NCBI GenBank assembly: GCA_025403435.1
Contig: CM046345.1
Coordinates: 10,792,235-10,856,234, forward strand
Reading direction: 5' to 3'
Length of the DNA stretch: 64,000 bases
DNA from: Artocarpus heterophyllus
Taxonomy: Eukaryota > Streptophyta > Magnoliopsida > Rosales > Moraceae
This document shows positions 11,851 to 23,370 of this stretch, piece after piece. The number at the start of each line of letters is the position of its first letter. Position 1 is the first letter of the stretch. The notes under the pieces were generated by a model. It was not told the origin of the DNA and did no database searches. It saw only the letters and a program-made list of their open reading frames with translations. The translations under genes and the position numbers were made by a program.

Positions 11851-12151
11851 TTTCGTCCTACCACGCACATGAGTCTTCCATGTTGTGCAGTAGTGTGAAA
11901 AGATGCTCTAGAGTCCAACACCTAAAAATCAACAGGACTATTAACTGCCAAAGCATTTTGTACCTCATTGGTGACCGACTTTGCTGTTTCTTTTCCCTTA
12001 TCATCATTCTTCTTTGGTGCTCTGTAGTTCTTCTTAAGATAACCAGTTCTACTATAATTCCAACATTCCACATTCCTTCTAGACCTGGATTTGCTTTTAC
12101 TATTCCTTAACCTCCTTCTGCCATTCTTGTTAGAGTTCTTCTCAAATGTTC
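11850..12151 (-). pseudogene. decayed Ty1/copia gag-protease junction, left piece
   Basis: The minus-strand translation gives a basic RS-rich segment, a broken zinc knuckle (one Cys and the His replaced by Tyr), a KE-rich linker, an in-frame stop, and then DSRASFHTT, a mutated form of the copia protease DSGA motif. The rest of gag is at 20994-21240; the two pieces are separated by the gypsy insertion. Most of pol is missing between here and the LTR remnant to the left, so the element was internally deleted. Confidence 0.7.
12147..12151. repeat. target-site duplication of the gypsy element, left
   Basis: TGTTC immediately precedes the 5' LTR and is repeated at 20994-20998 right after the 3' LTR. 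A 5-bp duplication is standard for Ty3/gypsy integrase. Confidence 0.9.
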
Positions 12152-14120
12152 TGTAACACCCGTATTTTTAACGGGCATAATTTTGTAAAATTTAATGAAT
12201 AAAATGTGACTATTTAAAATTACTAAGTTGTTTATGATCATTTAAAAAAAATACCATTTTAGTATTTTCTTACCAAGTCTTCCTAAGAAACATTCAAAAC
12301 TTACCAACACTTACTTCTACCAATCTTGTCTCCCTAAATTATTGCTCAATTATATAGACTTCTTCTCATTTTGCTAAAGGTATCCGAAGGGGACATTGAA
12401 TTATTTTCCGTCAATTCATAGAAGACATGGAGATATTTCTCAACCACCTAATTAATTATTTCCTTATCTTCTTCTATAATTCACTCCAATTATCCCCTCA
12501 ATTATGTTGGCATTATTTGCTAAAAGTCTTCATGGGAGACAAGATGATATTTTCCTTTAAGACTCTTTTGTTTCTTCTTACAACTTTTTCCCGTAAACAT
12601 CTCATTCCTCTTAAGCATTTTGATATCTTTTTATTTAACTATCACCACCTTCTTCTCTAGTTCTCATTCTCTCCCTTCTCACTTCAAATTTCTAACTAAA
12701 GACATAGAGCACAAAGCTCTCTTTGTGGCCAAGACAATTATAATTCCCAACGATGATCGAGGCGGTTTTAAAGTTAATTCAAGCTTGATTGATAACCCAA
12801 ACTTTGGTGCTTTTCAAAGAAGTTTTGAGGTAGGTTTTCTTTAATCTAAACTTAGTTTTTAGTATGCATTTTCTCCATGTTTAATGCATAAAAATACTTT
12901 AATGGCACTAGTAGACGGGTTTACACATAACTCACTTATGAATGTGATTATACGTTGTGCTTTAGTTTTAATTGTCCTTATGCATGCCTTAGGGTCAAGG
13001 ATGTGTGGAGCTAACGTTAATTGATTCCAGGATTAAAAGATTGTTGATAAGCTTGAAAGGTAGGGATTCTATTACTCATTTTTGTGAGGTTTTTATAGAA
13101 TTAAAATTGATTGTTTTGCCGCAATATATATATATATCTATGTTGAACTGATATTATATGAGTATCACATATGAAACTATGACATGGACTCGTCTTGTAT
13201 TGTACGGCGAGGAACATAATGAATTGACACATGTTATAAATTGAGAAGCATGGTTAGGAAAACTGACTCTATTAATAATGATTTAATATAGAGAAATGGT
13301 GAGACATGAAGAGGGCGGCGGTTACGTCCTTGGGCATGAATACCCAAAAAGGTAAAATAGGGGGAAGGTGATGACGCTTCCTTGGGTTGAAAGTCCTAGA
13401 ACACACTGTACAGGAATTGATTTGGTGAGGACTCGGGGCTTGATGTCCCCTCACCGGAACACCCTTGGAATGTTTATGGGGTGATCAAGTGCGCCCATTT
13501 GGGTTTCGATGAGTTGAGTGATACTCAATTTAACATGGATACCTAGGAACAATGATGATTGGTAATATTTGTATAAATGTGTAATTATGACACTTGGTAA
13601 TGATTAACTACGGTATCCATAAGATGTGATCATAATAAACCTCATAATCTGGAATATGATGTAACCTACTAACCATGCAGTTTTTAATGTGGTAATGGAT
13701 AAACCATAAGGTGAGTCATGATTTCCCTACTGGGCATGTCGATGCTCATCCCTATCATATCTTCATATCTCAGGTGGAACTCAGTGCAACATATTTGAAG
13801 AGGAATAAGCGAAAACAATCTTGCTGTTTTCGTGTTAGAAGACCCTGTTTAATTACAACTTATCTACAACATGTAAGAGTTGTATTATTTTTTTTTTATG
13901 GCTGTGTTAAGTTATTTGGGAATTGTACTATGGTGATGATGACTGTAATTATATATATTTGGTGCTACACTAAAAACTGTGGTTTGTATTTAAAACGTTT
14001 ATTTTTATTTTTCTTGTTGTTTAAAGACCCATGGGCATTGTTTAATTGATTTAAATAATATAAAATTTAAAATTATTTTTATTTATTTAAAACTGTTAAC
14101 CCCCACATAGGGGTGTTACA
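12152..14120 (+). repeat. 5' LTR of the gypsy element
   Basis: Starts TGTAACACCC and ends GGGTGTTACA, an imperfect inverted terminal repeat with TG...CA ends. Length 1969 bp. Frames inside it (12427-12660, 13711-14049 and others) recur unchanged in the 3' LTR and are not genes. Confidence 0.95.
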
Positions 14121-14127
14121 GAATTTT

Positions 14128-14140
14128 TGGTATCAGAGCC
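14128..14140 (+). other. primer-binding site of the gypsy element
   Basis: TGGTATCAGAGCC, complementary to the 3' end of plant initiator methionine tRNA, lies 7 bases after the 5' LTR. Confidence 0.9.
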
Positions 14141-14271
14141 TAGGTTCGATTAACCTAGGGGGTATAGCACCACCTTAAAAATTAATCTTTGGGAATGGTT
14201 TTAAAGTTAGGTGTTAATGTCATCATCATTTGGTACTGATCCTAGTTAAATTTTCGCAGCCAGTAGAAACT

Positions 14272-17200
14272 ATGCCACCAAGACGTCAAATGCAATCGTC
14301 TGAGCTGTCACAACCGGTTGAACATGCTCAAGAAGTTGAGCAACCGGAACCGATGGAACAAGCTCAAGAAGATGAGCAACTACGACATGCAACACAATCC
14401 CCGCCAGCTGCACCAGAAGTAAATAATTTAGGACAAATTCTTCAAGCATTACAAAATGTGCAAAGACCTGTGGAGGTTCGTGATCCCGAACAACGACATC
14501 TAACTCTGTTGAAGGAGTTTATGAAGCAGAAACCACCCACATTTAGTGGAGAACCTAACCCGGTCATAGCAGAACAATGGCTAAAGGCAGTCAAAAAGAA
14601 GTTGGACACCTTGAGGATTCCACGGGAGTATTGGGTTAGCTTTTCAACATATATATTTGAGGGTAAAGCCGAAGAATGGTGGGATCTTCAGAAAGACGAC
14701 TATGATGTGCCGAATCTTACATGGGAGCAGTTCGAAACCATTTTTCGCAACACCTATATTCCTCAGAGCCATAGGCAAGCAATGATGCGAGAATTTGAAA
14801 ACCTGGTGCAGGGAGATACAACAGTTGCTGAATACCATGCTCGATTTATAGAATTGTCTCGCTACAATCCCGGGGCTGTATCGGATCCAATGGCGAGATG
14901 CGAAAAATTTAGAAATAACCTGAGGCCGAAAATCAGACAAATGATAGCTGCTGTTCCATCAACAGATTTTCTTGATCTTGTAGCTGCGGCACAGCGGGCA
15001 GAGACAGAACTAAATAACTCCTATGGAGAGTATAAGGGTTCTGGTGGGCGTCAAAGGAAAATAAGTAAGAAAGAGAAGTCACAAGGGCAAGTCATTCAGC
15101 ATAGTGGAGTGACTATTGGTGGTGGATCTTCTGGCAGTGGTCGTTTCCAACCGTATGCTTGTCATAACTGTGGACAAGTGGGACATCTGAGGAGAAATTG
15201 CCCTAACCGCCCTACACAATCATCCTTTGCACCAAGGCCACAAGGAAGTCATTTTGGCTCCACTGTTTGGGGAGGGAGTCAAAATCGTGGAGCGCCTCAG
15301 CAAAACACTCCAGCTTCCCAAGTCTCAGTAACTCAACCTCGAGGGTTCCAGCCTCAGTACAACTATCAACAGCGGCCACAGGGTTCCAATTTTTATGCTA
15401 ATCAGAACTTCCAACCGACTCCACAAGGCTCAGTGAATCAAAGGCCATATTTTTCTGGGAGAAATAATAATAAGGCTAGCAGTAGCCAAGGAAACCGAGG
15501 AAAAAGTGATAAAGGAAAAGCACCAGCACAAGCTTATGCAATTACGGCTACAACTGGACAAGGAAAACAGGCTGATCACTCAGTTGTAGACGGTATGATT
15601 CACGTGTCTCATTCTTGGGCTCATGTATTATTTGACACTGGTGCCACTCATTCATTTATATCTATGTTATTTGCTTCCGTACTACAATTAGAAACTGAGA
15701 CATGTAGTTCATCATTAACCCTTAGTACACCAATGGGCGGGATAGCTGAAGTATCCATAATTTGTAAATCAGTGTGTATTGTTATAGGAGAACATAAACT
15801 ATCGGCTGACCTATATGTAATAACTATGACAGAGTTTGATGTAATCTTAGGAATGGATTGGCTAACTAAATACCAGGCAATAGTAGATTGTCATAGGAAA
15901 CGTGTCTCTTTATTCACCAAGAATGGACAAGTCATCGAATTTCAGGCAAAAACAGGAACAGTGACGCCAGCCCCGGTGCTAAAGGCTTGTATTGGAGGAC
16001 GAAGGAATTTCACCAATCTTGGGACGATCTTTGCTTCAGATGGAGAACTAAAGAAGAGTGACCTATCCTCTCACACTCTTGTGGTGGACGAATTTTCAGA
16101 TGTTTTTCCAGATGAATTGCCCGGACTTCCGCCTGATAGAGAAATTGAGTTTGTCATCGACTTAACTCAAGGAGCAGCGCCTGTTTCTATTGCCCCGTAT
16201 CGAATGGCACCTGCTGAGAAAGTGGAATTGAGGAAGCAGTTGGACGAATTACTGGAAAAAGGATTTATTCGACCAAGTACATCACCTTGGGGAGCTCCAG
16301 TACTTTTTGTGAAGAAACATGACGGATCGTTGAGGCTCTGTGTCGATTATCGCCAGCTTAATCGATTGACTATCAAGAACAAGTACCCTCTACCCCGAAT
16401 TGATGAGTTGTTCGATCAGTTAGGAGGATCTTGCTATTTCTCAAAGATTGACTTACGATCCGGATATCACCAACTGAAGATAAGAGCAGAGGACATTCCA
16501 AAGACAGCTTTTCGGACTCGCTACGGTCATTTTGAGTTTCTTGTCATGCCTTTCGGGTTGACTAATGCACCAGCGGCTTTCATGGACTTGATGAACCGTG
16601 TCTTTCGACCGTACTTAGATCAATTTATCATTGTTTTCATAGATGATATCTTGATCTATTCTAAAAACGAAGAAGAACATGCTGAGCATTTGAGGATCGC
16701 TCTACAAACGTTGAGAGAACATGGTCTTTATGCAAAAAGAGAAAAATGTGATTTCTGGATGACGAAGGTCAAGTTCCTTGGACACGTTGTCTCTGAAGAA
16801 GGCATCTCAGTGGACCCCTCCAAAATTGAAGCAGTGCTAAATTGGGAACGACCAAAGAACGTGTCAGAGATTCGAAGTTTCCTCGGACTAGCTGGATACT
16901 ATCGACGCTTCGTAGAGAATTTTTCAAAGATTGCTTCTCCATTAACAAAACTCACAAGGAAGAATGTCAAGTTCGTGTGGGATGATAAATGTGAAGAAGC
17001 ATTTGAGGAACTGAAACGAAGACTCACTAGTGCACCTGTGCTGATCATACCTAACAACGAGGAGCCTTACACAGTATACACTGATGCCTCAGGAAACGGT
17101 TTGGGTTGTGTGTTAATGCAGCATGGACGAGTAGTTGCCTACGCCTCACGCCAGTTGAAACCCCATGAGAGGAACTACCCCACACATGATCTTGAGTTAG

Positions 17201-18969
17201 CTGCTGTGGTTTTCGCACTCAAAATTTGGAGATGTTATCTATATGGCGCAAAGTTCGAGCTATATTCAGATCATCAAAGTCTGAAATATTTGTTTACTCA
17301 AAAGGATCTCAATCTAAGGCAACGAAGATGGACTGAGTACATGGTGGACTATGACTTTAGTATCCAATATCATCCTGGAAAAGCAAATGCCGTGGCAGAT
17401 GCTCTAAGTCGTAAGAACAACGGACGTATAGCCAGTTTAGCATTGGAAGATTGGAGACGAGTCACCATCGCCGACTTCAACTTGCAATATTATGAAGATA
17501 ACGAGAGAGCTTTCTTATTCAATGTGATAGCAACTCCTACGTTAATTCAGAAAGTAAAACAAGGACAATGGCACGATGAAGGATTACGTAGGGTTTGGAA
17601 ACAAATACAAAATGGAGAACAACTGGATGGATGGCAGATTGAGCCAGAAGGATTTTTACTTTACAAAGGAAGATTAGTTGTTCCAGAGGATCCATATCTC
17701 AGGCATGCAGTGCTAGATGAGGCTCACCGTTCAAAGTTTGCTATTCATCCTGGAAGCACAAAAATGTATATGGATCTAAAACGACAATACTGGTGGCGAG
17801 GAATGAAACGAGATGTAGCAACCTTTGTCTCTAAGTGCATGACGTGCCAACAGGTTAAAGCGGAACATCAAAAGCCTGGAGGCGAGTTGAGGAGCTTACC
17901 TATTCCAGAATGGAAGTGGGATCATGTGACAATGGACTTTGTTACTGGATTTCCTAAGACTCAAATAGGGCATGACGCCGTTTGGGTAATTGTAGATCGT
18001 TTAACTAAGACAGCCCACTTCATCCCAATCAGAACTAATTATAGTGTCTCAAAATTATGTCAATTGTACGTGGAAAAGGTAGTGACATTGCATGGAGTGC
18101 CAATGTCAATAGTTTCCGATAGAGATACACGTTTCACGTCGAAATTTTGGAGAGGATTGCAGAGGGCCTTGGGAACTCAATTGAATTTTAGTACAGCTTT
18201 TCATCCTCAAACAGATGGACAATCTGAACGTGTCATTCAGATTCTCGAGGATATGCTTCGGGCTTGTGTGCTGGACTTTGGAACAAATTGGGCTGCACAG
18301 CTGCCATATGTTGAATTCGCATATAACAACAGTTACCAAGCAAGTATTAGAATGGCTCCATATGAGGCCTTATATGGTAGACCTTGTAGATCTCCATTGT
18401 GTTGGGCTGAAAAGGAAGAGCGTCTTGAACTTGGGCCTCAGTTTATCAGAGAAACAACGGACAAGATCCAGATTATTCGCGAACGTCTTCAGACAGCTCA
18501 AAGTCGACAAAAGAGTTATGCAGATAAGAGGAGGCGACCTTTAGAGTTCATGATCGGAGACTTTGTGTTCTTAAAAGTGAAACCAAAACGAGGTGTATCT
18601 CGATTTGGTGTTAAAGGAAAGTTAGCACCAAGGTATACAGGACCGTTTGAGATTGTGGAACGCATTGGAACGTTGGCATACCGTTTAGACCTACCACCAC
18701 AATTGTCTCATGTACATAATGTGTTTCATGTATCGATGTTGAGAAAGTATGAACCCGACCCTTCACATGTGATCATGTGGACAGATGTGCCAATTCAAGG
18801 AGATACGAATTATGAAGAAATTCCAGTTCAAATACTGGATCATGAAATAAAATTATTACGTCGTCGTGGAATTCCTCTGGTGAAAGTGATGTGGCAACAC
18901 CATGATGTGGAGGAAGCCACATGGGAACTTGAATCTGAAATGAGAGAAAAGTACCCACATTTATTTTAA
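14272..18969 (+). CDS. gypsy gag-pol polyprotein with chromodomain
   Basis: One frame of 1565 codons from the first ATG (14272); the frame is also open from a TTG at 14230. Order: gag capsid region (about residues 80-260); zinc knuckle [14 protein letters not shown] with Cys297, Cys300, His305 and Cys310; a Gln/Pro/Ser-rich linker; protease with DTGA at 455-458; reverse transcriptase with catalytic FIDD, Asp791 and Asp792; RNase H with TDASGNG (Asp938); integrase with an HHCC finger (from His1152) and the D-D-35-E triad Asp1222, Asp1283, Glu1319; then a chromodomain-like C-terminus (about 1514-1565). There are no stops or frameshifts, so it looks competent for transposition. Gag and pol share one frame, as in many plant chromoviruses. 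Confidence 0.95.
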   Translation: MPPRRQMQSSELSQPVEHAQEVEQPEPMEQAQEDEQLRHATQSPPAAPEVNNLGQILQALQNVQRPVEVRDPEQRHLTLLKEFMKQKPPTFSGEPNPVIAEQWLKAVKKKLDTLRIPREYWVSFSTYIFEGKAEEWWDLQKDDYDVPNLTWEQFETIFRNTYIPQSHRQAMMREFENLVQGDTTVAEYHARFIELSRYNPGAVSDPMARCEKFRNNLRPKIRQMIAAVPSTDFLDLVAAAQRAETELNNSYGEYKGSGGRQRKISKKEKSQGQVIQHSGVTIGGGSSGSGRFQPYACHNCGQVGHLRRNCPNRPTQSSFAPRPQGSHFGSTVWGGSQNRGAPQQNTPASQVSVTQPRGFQPQYNYQQRPQGSNFYANQNFQPTPQGSVNQRPYFSGRNNNKASSSQGNRGKSDKGKAPAQAYAITATTGQGKQADHSVVDGMIHVSHSWAHVLFDTGATHSFISMLFASVLQLETETCSSSLTLSTPMGGIAEVSIICKSVCIVIGEHKLSADLYVITMTEFDVILGMDWLTKYQAIVDCHRKRVSLFTKNGQVIEFQAKTGTVTPAPVLKACIGGRRNFTNLGTIFASDGELKKSDLSSHTLVVDEFSDVFPDELPGLPPDREIEFVIDLTQGAAPVSIAPYRMAPAEKVELRKQLDELLEKGFIRPSTSPWGAPVLFVKKHDGSLRLCVDYRQLNRLTIKNKYPLPRIDELFDQLGGSCYFSKIDLRSGYHQLKIRAEDIPKTAFRTRYGHFEFLVMPFGLTNAPAAFMDLMNRVFRPYLDQFIIVFIDDILIYSKNEEEHAEHLRIALQTLREHGLYAKREKCDFWMTKVKFLGHVVSEEGISVDPSKIEAVLNWERPKNVSEIRSFLGLAGYYRRFVENFSKIASPLTKLTRKNVKFVWDDKCEEAFEELKRRLTSAPVLIIPNNEEPYTVYTDASGNGLGCVLMQHGRVVAYASRQLKPHERNYPTHDLELAAVVFALKIWRCYLYGAKFELYSDHQSLKYLFTQKDLNLRQRRWTEYMVDYDFSIQYHPGKANAVADALSRKNNGRIASLALEDWRRVTIADFNLQYYEDNERAFLFNVIATPTLIQKVKQGQWHDEGLRRVWKQIQNGEQLDGWQIEPEGFLLYKGRLVVPEDPYLRHAVLDEAHRSKFAIHPGSTKMYMDLKRQYWWRGMKRDVATFVSKCMTCQQVKAEHQKPGGELRSLPIPEWKWDHVTMDFVTGFPKTQIGHDAVWVIVDRLTKTAHFIPIRTNYSVSKLCQLYVEKVVTLHGVPMSIVSDRDTRFTSKFWRGLQRALGTQLNFSTAFHPQTDGQSERVIQILEDMLRACVLDFGTNWAAQLPYVEFAYNNSYQASIRMAPYEALYGRPCRSPLCWAEKEERLELGPQFIRETTDKIQIIRERLQTAQSRQKSYADKRRRPLEFMIGDFVFLKVKPKRGVSRFGVKGKLAPRYTGPFEIVERIGTLAYRLDLPPQLSHVHNVFHVSMLRKYEPDPSHVIMWTDVPIQGDTNYEEIPVQILDHEIKLLRRRGIPLVKVMWQHHDVEEATWELESEMREKYPHLF

Positions 18970-19011
18970 CATTGTAATCAGTGTACGAAATTACGAGGAC
19001 GAAATTTTTAT

Positions 19012-19023
19012 AGGAGGGGAGAG
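19012..19023 (+). other. polypurine tract of the gypsy element
   Basis: AGGAGGGGAGAG directly before the 3' LTR, preceded by the GAGGACGAAATTTT-like segment common in plant gypsy elements; the primer for plus-strand synthesis. Confidence 0.85.
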
Positions 19024-19024
19024 C

Positions 19025-20993
19025 TGTAACACCCGTATTTTTAACGGGCATAATTTTGTAAAATTTAATGAATAAAATGTGACTATTTAAAATTACTAAG
19101 TTGTTTATGATCATTTAAAAAAAATACCATTTTAGTATTTTCTTACCAAGTCTTCCTAAGAAACATTCAAAACTTACCAACACTTACTTCTACCAATCTT
19201 GTCTCCCTAAATTATTGCTCAATTATATAGACTTCTTCTCATTTTGCTAAAGGTATCCGAAGGGGACATTGAATTATTTTCCGTCAATTCATAGAAGACA
19301 TGGAGATATTTCTCAACCACCTAATTAATTATTTCCTTATCTTCTTCTATAATTCACTCCAATTATCCCCTCAATTATGTTGGCATTATTTGCTAAAAGT
19401 CTTCATGGGAGACAAGATGATATTTTCCTTTAAGACTCTTTTGTTTCTTCTTACAACTTTTTCCCGTAAACATCTCATTCCTCTTAAGCATTTTGATATC
19501 TTTTTATTTAACTATCACCACCTTCTTCTCTAGTTCTCATTCTCTCCCTTCTCACTTCAAATTTCTAACTAAAGACATAGAGCACAAAGCTCTCTTTGTG
19601 GCCAAGACAATTATAATTCCCAACGATGATCGAGGCGGTTTTAAAGTTAATTCAAGCTTGATTGATAACCCAAACTTTGGTGCTTTTCAAAGAAGTTTTG
19701 AGGTAGGTTTTCTTTAATCTAAACTTAGTTTTTAGTATGCATTTTCTCCATGTTTAATGCATAAAAATACTTTAATGGCACTAGTAGACGGGTTTACACA
19801 TAACTCACTTATGAATGTGATTATACGTTGTGCTTTAGTTTTAATTGTCCTTATGCATGCCTTAGGGTCAAGGATGTGTGGAGCTAACGTTAATTGATTC
19901 CAGGATTAAAAGATTGTTGATAAGCTTGAAAGGTAGGGATTCTATTACTCATTTTTGTGAGGTTTTTATAGAATTAAAATTGATTGTTTTGCCGCAATAT
20001 ATATATATATCTATGTTGAACTGATATTATATGAGTATCACATATGAAACTATGACATGGACTCGTCTTGTATTGTACGGCGAGGAACATAATGAATTGA
20101 CACATGTTATAAATTGAGAAGCATGGTTAGGAAAACTGACTCTATTAATAATGATTTAATATAGAGAAATGGTGAGACATGAAGAGGGCGGCGGTTACGT
20201 CCTTGGGCATGAATACCCAAAAAGGTAAAATAGGGGGAAGGTGATGACGCTTCCTTGGGTTGAAAGTCCTAGAACACACTGTACAGGAATTGATTTGGTG
20301 AGGACTCGGGGCTTGATGTCCCCTCACCGGAACACCCTTGGAATGTTTATGGGGTGATCAAGTGCGCCCATTTGGGTTTCGATGAGTTGAGTGATACTCA
20401 ATTTAACATGGATACCTAGGAACAATGATGATTGGTAATATTTGTATAAATGTGTAATTATGACACTTGGTAATGATTAACTACGGTATCCATAAGATGT
20501 GATCATAATAAACCTCATAATCTGGAATATGATGTAACCTACTAACCATGCAGTTTTTAATGTGGTAATGGATAAACCATAAGGTGAGTCATGATTTCCC
20601 TACTGGGCATGTCGATGCTCATCCCTATCATATCTTCATATCTCAGGTGGAACTCAGTGCAACATATTTGAAGAGGAATAAGCGAAAACAATCTTGCTGT
20701 TTTCGTGTTAGAAGACCCTGTTTAATTACAACTTATCTACAACATGTAAGAGTTGTATTATTTTTTTTTTATGGCTGTGTTAAGTTATTTGGGAATTGTA
20801 CTATGGTGATGATGACTGTAATTATATATATTTGGTGCTACACTAAAAACTGTGGTTTGTATTTAAAACGTTTATTTTTATTTTTCTTGTTGTTTAAAGA
20901 CCCATGGGCATTGTTTAATTGATTTAAATAATATAAAATTTAAAATTATTTTTATTTATTTAAAACTGTTAACCCCCACATAGGGGTGTTACA
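19025..20993 (+). repeat. 3' LTR of the gypsy element
   Basis: 1969 bp, same ends and same internal features as the 5' LTR at a constant offset of 6873. It is followed by the TGTTC duplication. Confidence 0.95.
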
Positions 20994-21240
20994 TGTTCTA
21001 TCCAATTGTCCACATTTAGGACAGAACTCGATGTTGATGCCAATATTTACCTGAATATTTTATGTGAACTTCCTCCACAAGAATTTGATTCTTTATGTCA
21101 CTAAGCGTCAACTTTTCCTTGCCTATAAAGTTGCTAATCGTAGCGCTTATAGGCTCCCAACAGTTTGTTAAAGATGCCAAAAGAATGAGGGCATGTAACA
21201 TATCATCAAAATCAATTTCAATAGAAGACAATTGAACGTC
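20994..21240 (-). pseudogene. decayed Ty1/copia gag, right piece
   Basis: The minus-strand frame at 21016-21231 encodes a copia gag helix-rich segment (ALILLASLTNCWEP, then a KEKLTLSDIKNQIL-type stretch). It joins in order with the zinc-knuckle piece at 11850-12151 once the gypsy insertion is set aside. Bases 20994-20998 are the target duplication. Confidence 0.7.
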
Positions 21241-21526
21241 ATGCTAAATTTATTACTGGGAAGGTCGATTCCTAAAACCTCTGTGTAGGGTGATATTTTG
21301 AAGGATGTTAAATTTGGCTCCATATTTCTTAACATAATTAAGAGTTGATACTTTGAGGCTAGTTAATAGAACAAAGAGTTGATACTTTGAGCGGTTTTTG
21401 ACATTTTTCATGTTCCAAATTCATACTTTGAAAAACCAAAACCTGGCTCCACCCCAATCCACAAACTATGTATGTGATGTATGACTCAGGGAGGGATCAG
21501 GACGTCACCATTGTTGGCCATGTTAT
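21241..21526. other. spacer between copia remnant and older LTR
   Basis: About 290 bases with two imperfect copies of a GAGTTGATACTTTGAG motif (near 21342 and 21376). No gene, and no primer-binding site next to the LTR edge at 21527. Confidence 0.4.
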
Positions 21527-23370
21527 TGTCACGACCCGTAGAACAAGGGCCACAATGTGGTGGTTTAATTAAAATAATTAAATAAAATAGGAAAGTAATT
21601 GAATAACCTGTTCAACCAAAATCACATCAACGATAATAATCATCGTCACGTGGAGCTCTGTCCACGAAGGAAGCTGTGTAATTTAATTACAAATAAAAAG
21701 ACAAGACTGACATCATCATTTAAAAATAATACTATGAGACTCACATTGATATTGGGACAAGTCGTACAGTACATGCCTCATATAACAGCCTTAAAGAGAA
21801 ATAATATTTTTGCTCAAAACTTCTTGATCATCGAACTCAGTCCAAATGCTACTAGTTCTACAAACCTGGGAGGAAAATTTTTAAAACAATAAAACGTAAG
21901 CAAAAGCCTCAGTAGGATAGTCTTTTAAAATCACATTATTCAAAACGTGTAGTTCTAAATAAAAGAATTGTTTGCAAATCGTTCTTACTGAAACCGAATA
22001 TCAAGATCTTAACAAAATAAAGAAAATACTTACTTGTATAAAACTTGATAAAATACCACCGTACGGGTTTTGAGAATTAAAAAAATATCAAAACACAATT
22101 TCTTAGATGCTTAAAATAACTTCAAAACCAAAACAGAAATTATTCTTAAAAATCAATTAAGAATTAAACCTGGCCAAAATCATTATAAAGTGGGCTACCA
22201 ATGAGGGGGTAGAAAATTTCCTACCTTAATATTTGAAATTCAAATACCATTACCTTTGACAAAAAATTTAACGTAAGCTCATTTTCAAAAAACTTTAAAA
22301 ATACATTTAAAATGAGTGATAACGCTCAATTAAATATCATTATATTAATTTAATTATTAGTGTGTTAATTTACGTAAAAATAATCATAATACACAGGCAT
22401 TGACTCCTCATGATTTTTGAACACAAAAATGAAATTCTAAAAGTATTTCCAAATTAAAAATGGCAGAAAAGAAGCTATGAAACATCAAGGAAACAATCCA
22501 GCATGAGTGGAGGAGCTTTTTTGGCTCGAGGACAGTGGCAGCCATCATTGGCCACACCCCCAGTCGATAGGCCTCCAAAGGCCCAAAGGCGCGGTCGATC
22601 GCCCTCCTAGGCGAGCTAGGTAGAACTAACTTTCCCCCTTTCACGACAAAACCTATTCCAAGTCAGATTTTTCCATACCAAACCACTTTCTAATGCATAA
22701 AAACACCTTAAGCCACCTTATTCATCAATATAAATCATAGATAAAAATTTTTCCTAAATTTTTTATGGTCAAAATACAATCTAAAACCAAAAATTAGAAC
22801 TTTACAAAACCTAAACCAAGAACATAATCAAAGCAAACATGCATGTTCTAATAACTTATAGAAAATCCATATTTAATTGAAGAAACAAGATGAAATTTTT
22901 TAAAAAAAATCGTATATTAAAAACATAAAATTTTTGGAGCTAGGTATTTGAGATACAAACCTCATTTTTAGAAGAAGAAGAAGGAAATTAGGTCAAACTT
23001 GAGCACTAGTGTTTATTTGGATTTAGAGGCCAAATAGATAGTTTTTGTCTTCTTTTTCTCTGAGTTTGAAAAGATGAAAGAGAGAGAGATGAGATATAAA
23101 GAGAGAGAGAGAGGCTTGTGTCTAATATGTGCTTTGAGGGTGTAAGCTAATTTGAGAAAAACATGACAATTTTTGTAATAAGAGATAAGTAGCATTGGCA
23201 AAAGTGTCATTTGACATTTAAAAAACCCAAAAATGGTTTGAAATTGACTTTGAGGTTAAAATAAACAATGCAACTTAATTTAACTAAAATTAACAACTTA
23301 ATCACACTTGGCACACTAAACTAGTTAAATTAGCATAATTAATTTTCAATTAAAATTCATGGGCGTTACA
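21527..23370 (-). mobile_element. older LTR, second and more complete copy
   Basis: On the minus strand it begins TGTAACGCCC at 23370 and ends GGGTCGTGACA at 21527, giving TG...CA ends over 1844 bp. The part from about 21880 aligns with 4303-5801. No matching 5-bp target duplication is visible and no primer-binding site adjoins it, so it may be a decayed solo LTR. It lies at the 5' boundary of each CHS flank. Confidence 0.6.

Larger units (their letters stand above)
12152..20993 (+). mobile_element. intact Ty3/gypsy chromovirus (Tekay/Del-like), 8842 bp
   Basis: A complete element: two 1969-bp LTRs, an initiator-Met primer-binding site, one uninterrupted gag-pol frame, a polypurine tract, and a TGTTC target duplication. 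The C-terminal chromodomain-like tail, long LTRs and tRNA-Met priming fit the Tekay/Del chromovirus clade. I found no difference between the LTRs in the stretches compared, and every feature in one recurs 6873 bases later in the other, so insertion is very recent. It sits between the two CHS genes, inside a decayed copia element. Confidence 0.95.

Noticed and set aside
12427..12844. Frames inside the gypsy 5' LTR, with twins at 19300-19717
   Set aside because: They recur exactly in both LTRs and are hydrophobic AT-rich translations; no known LTR gene.
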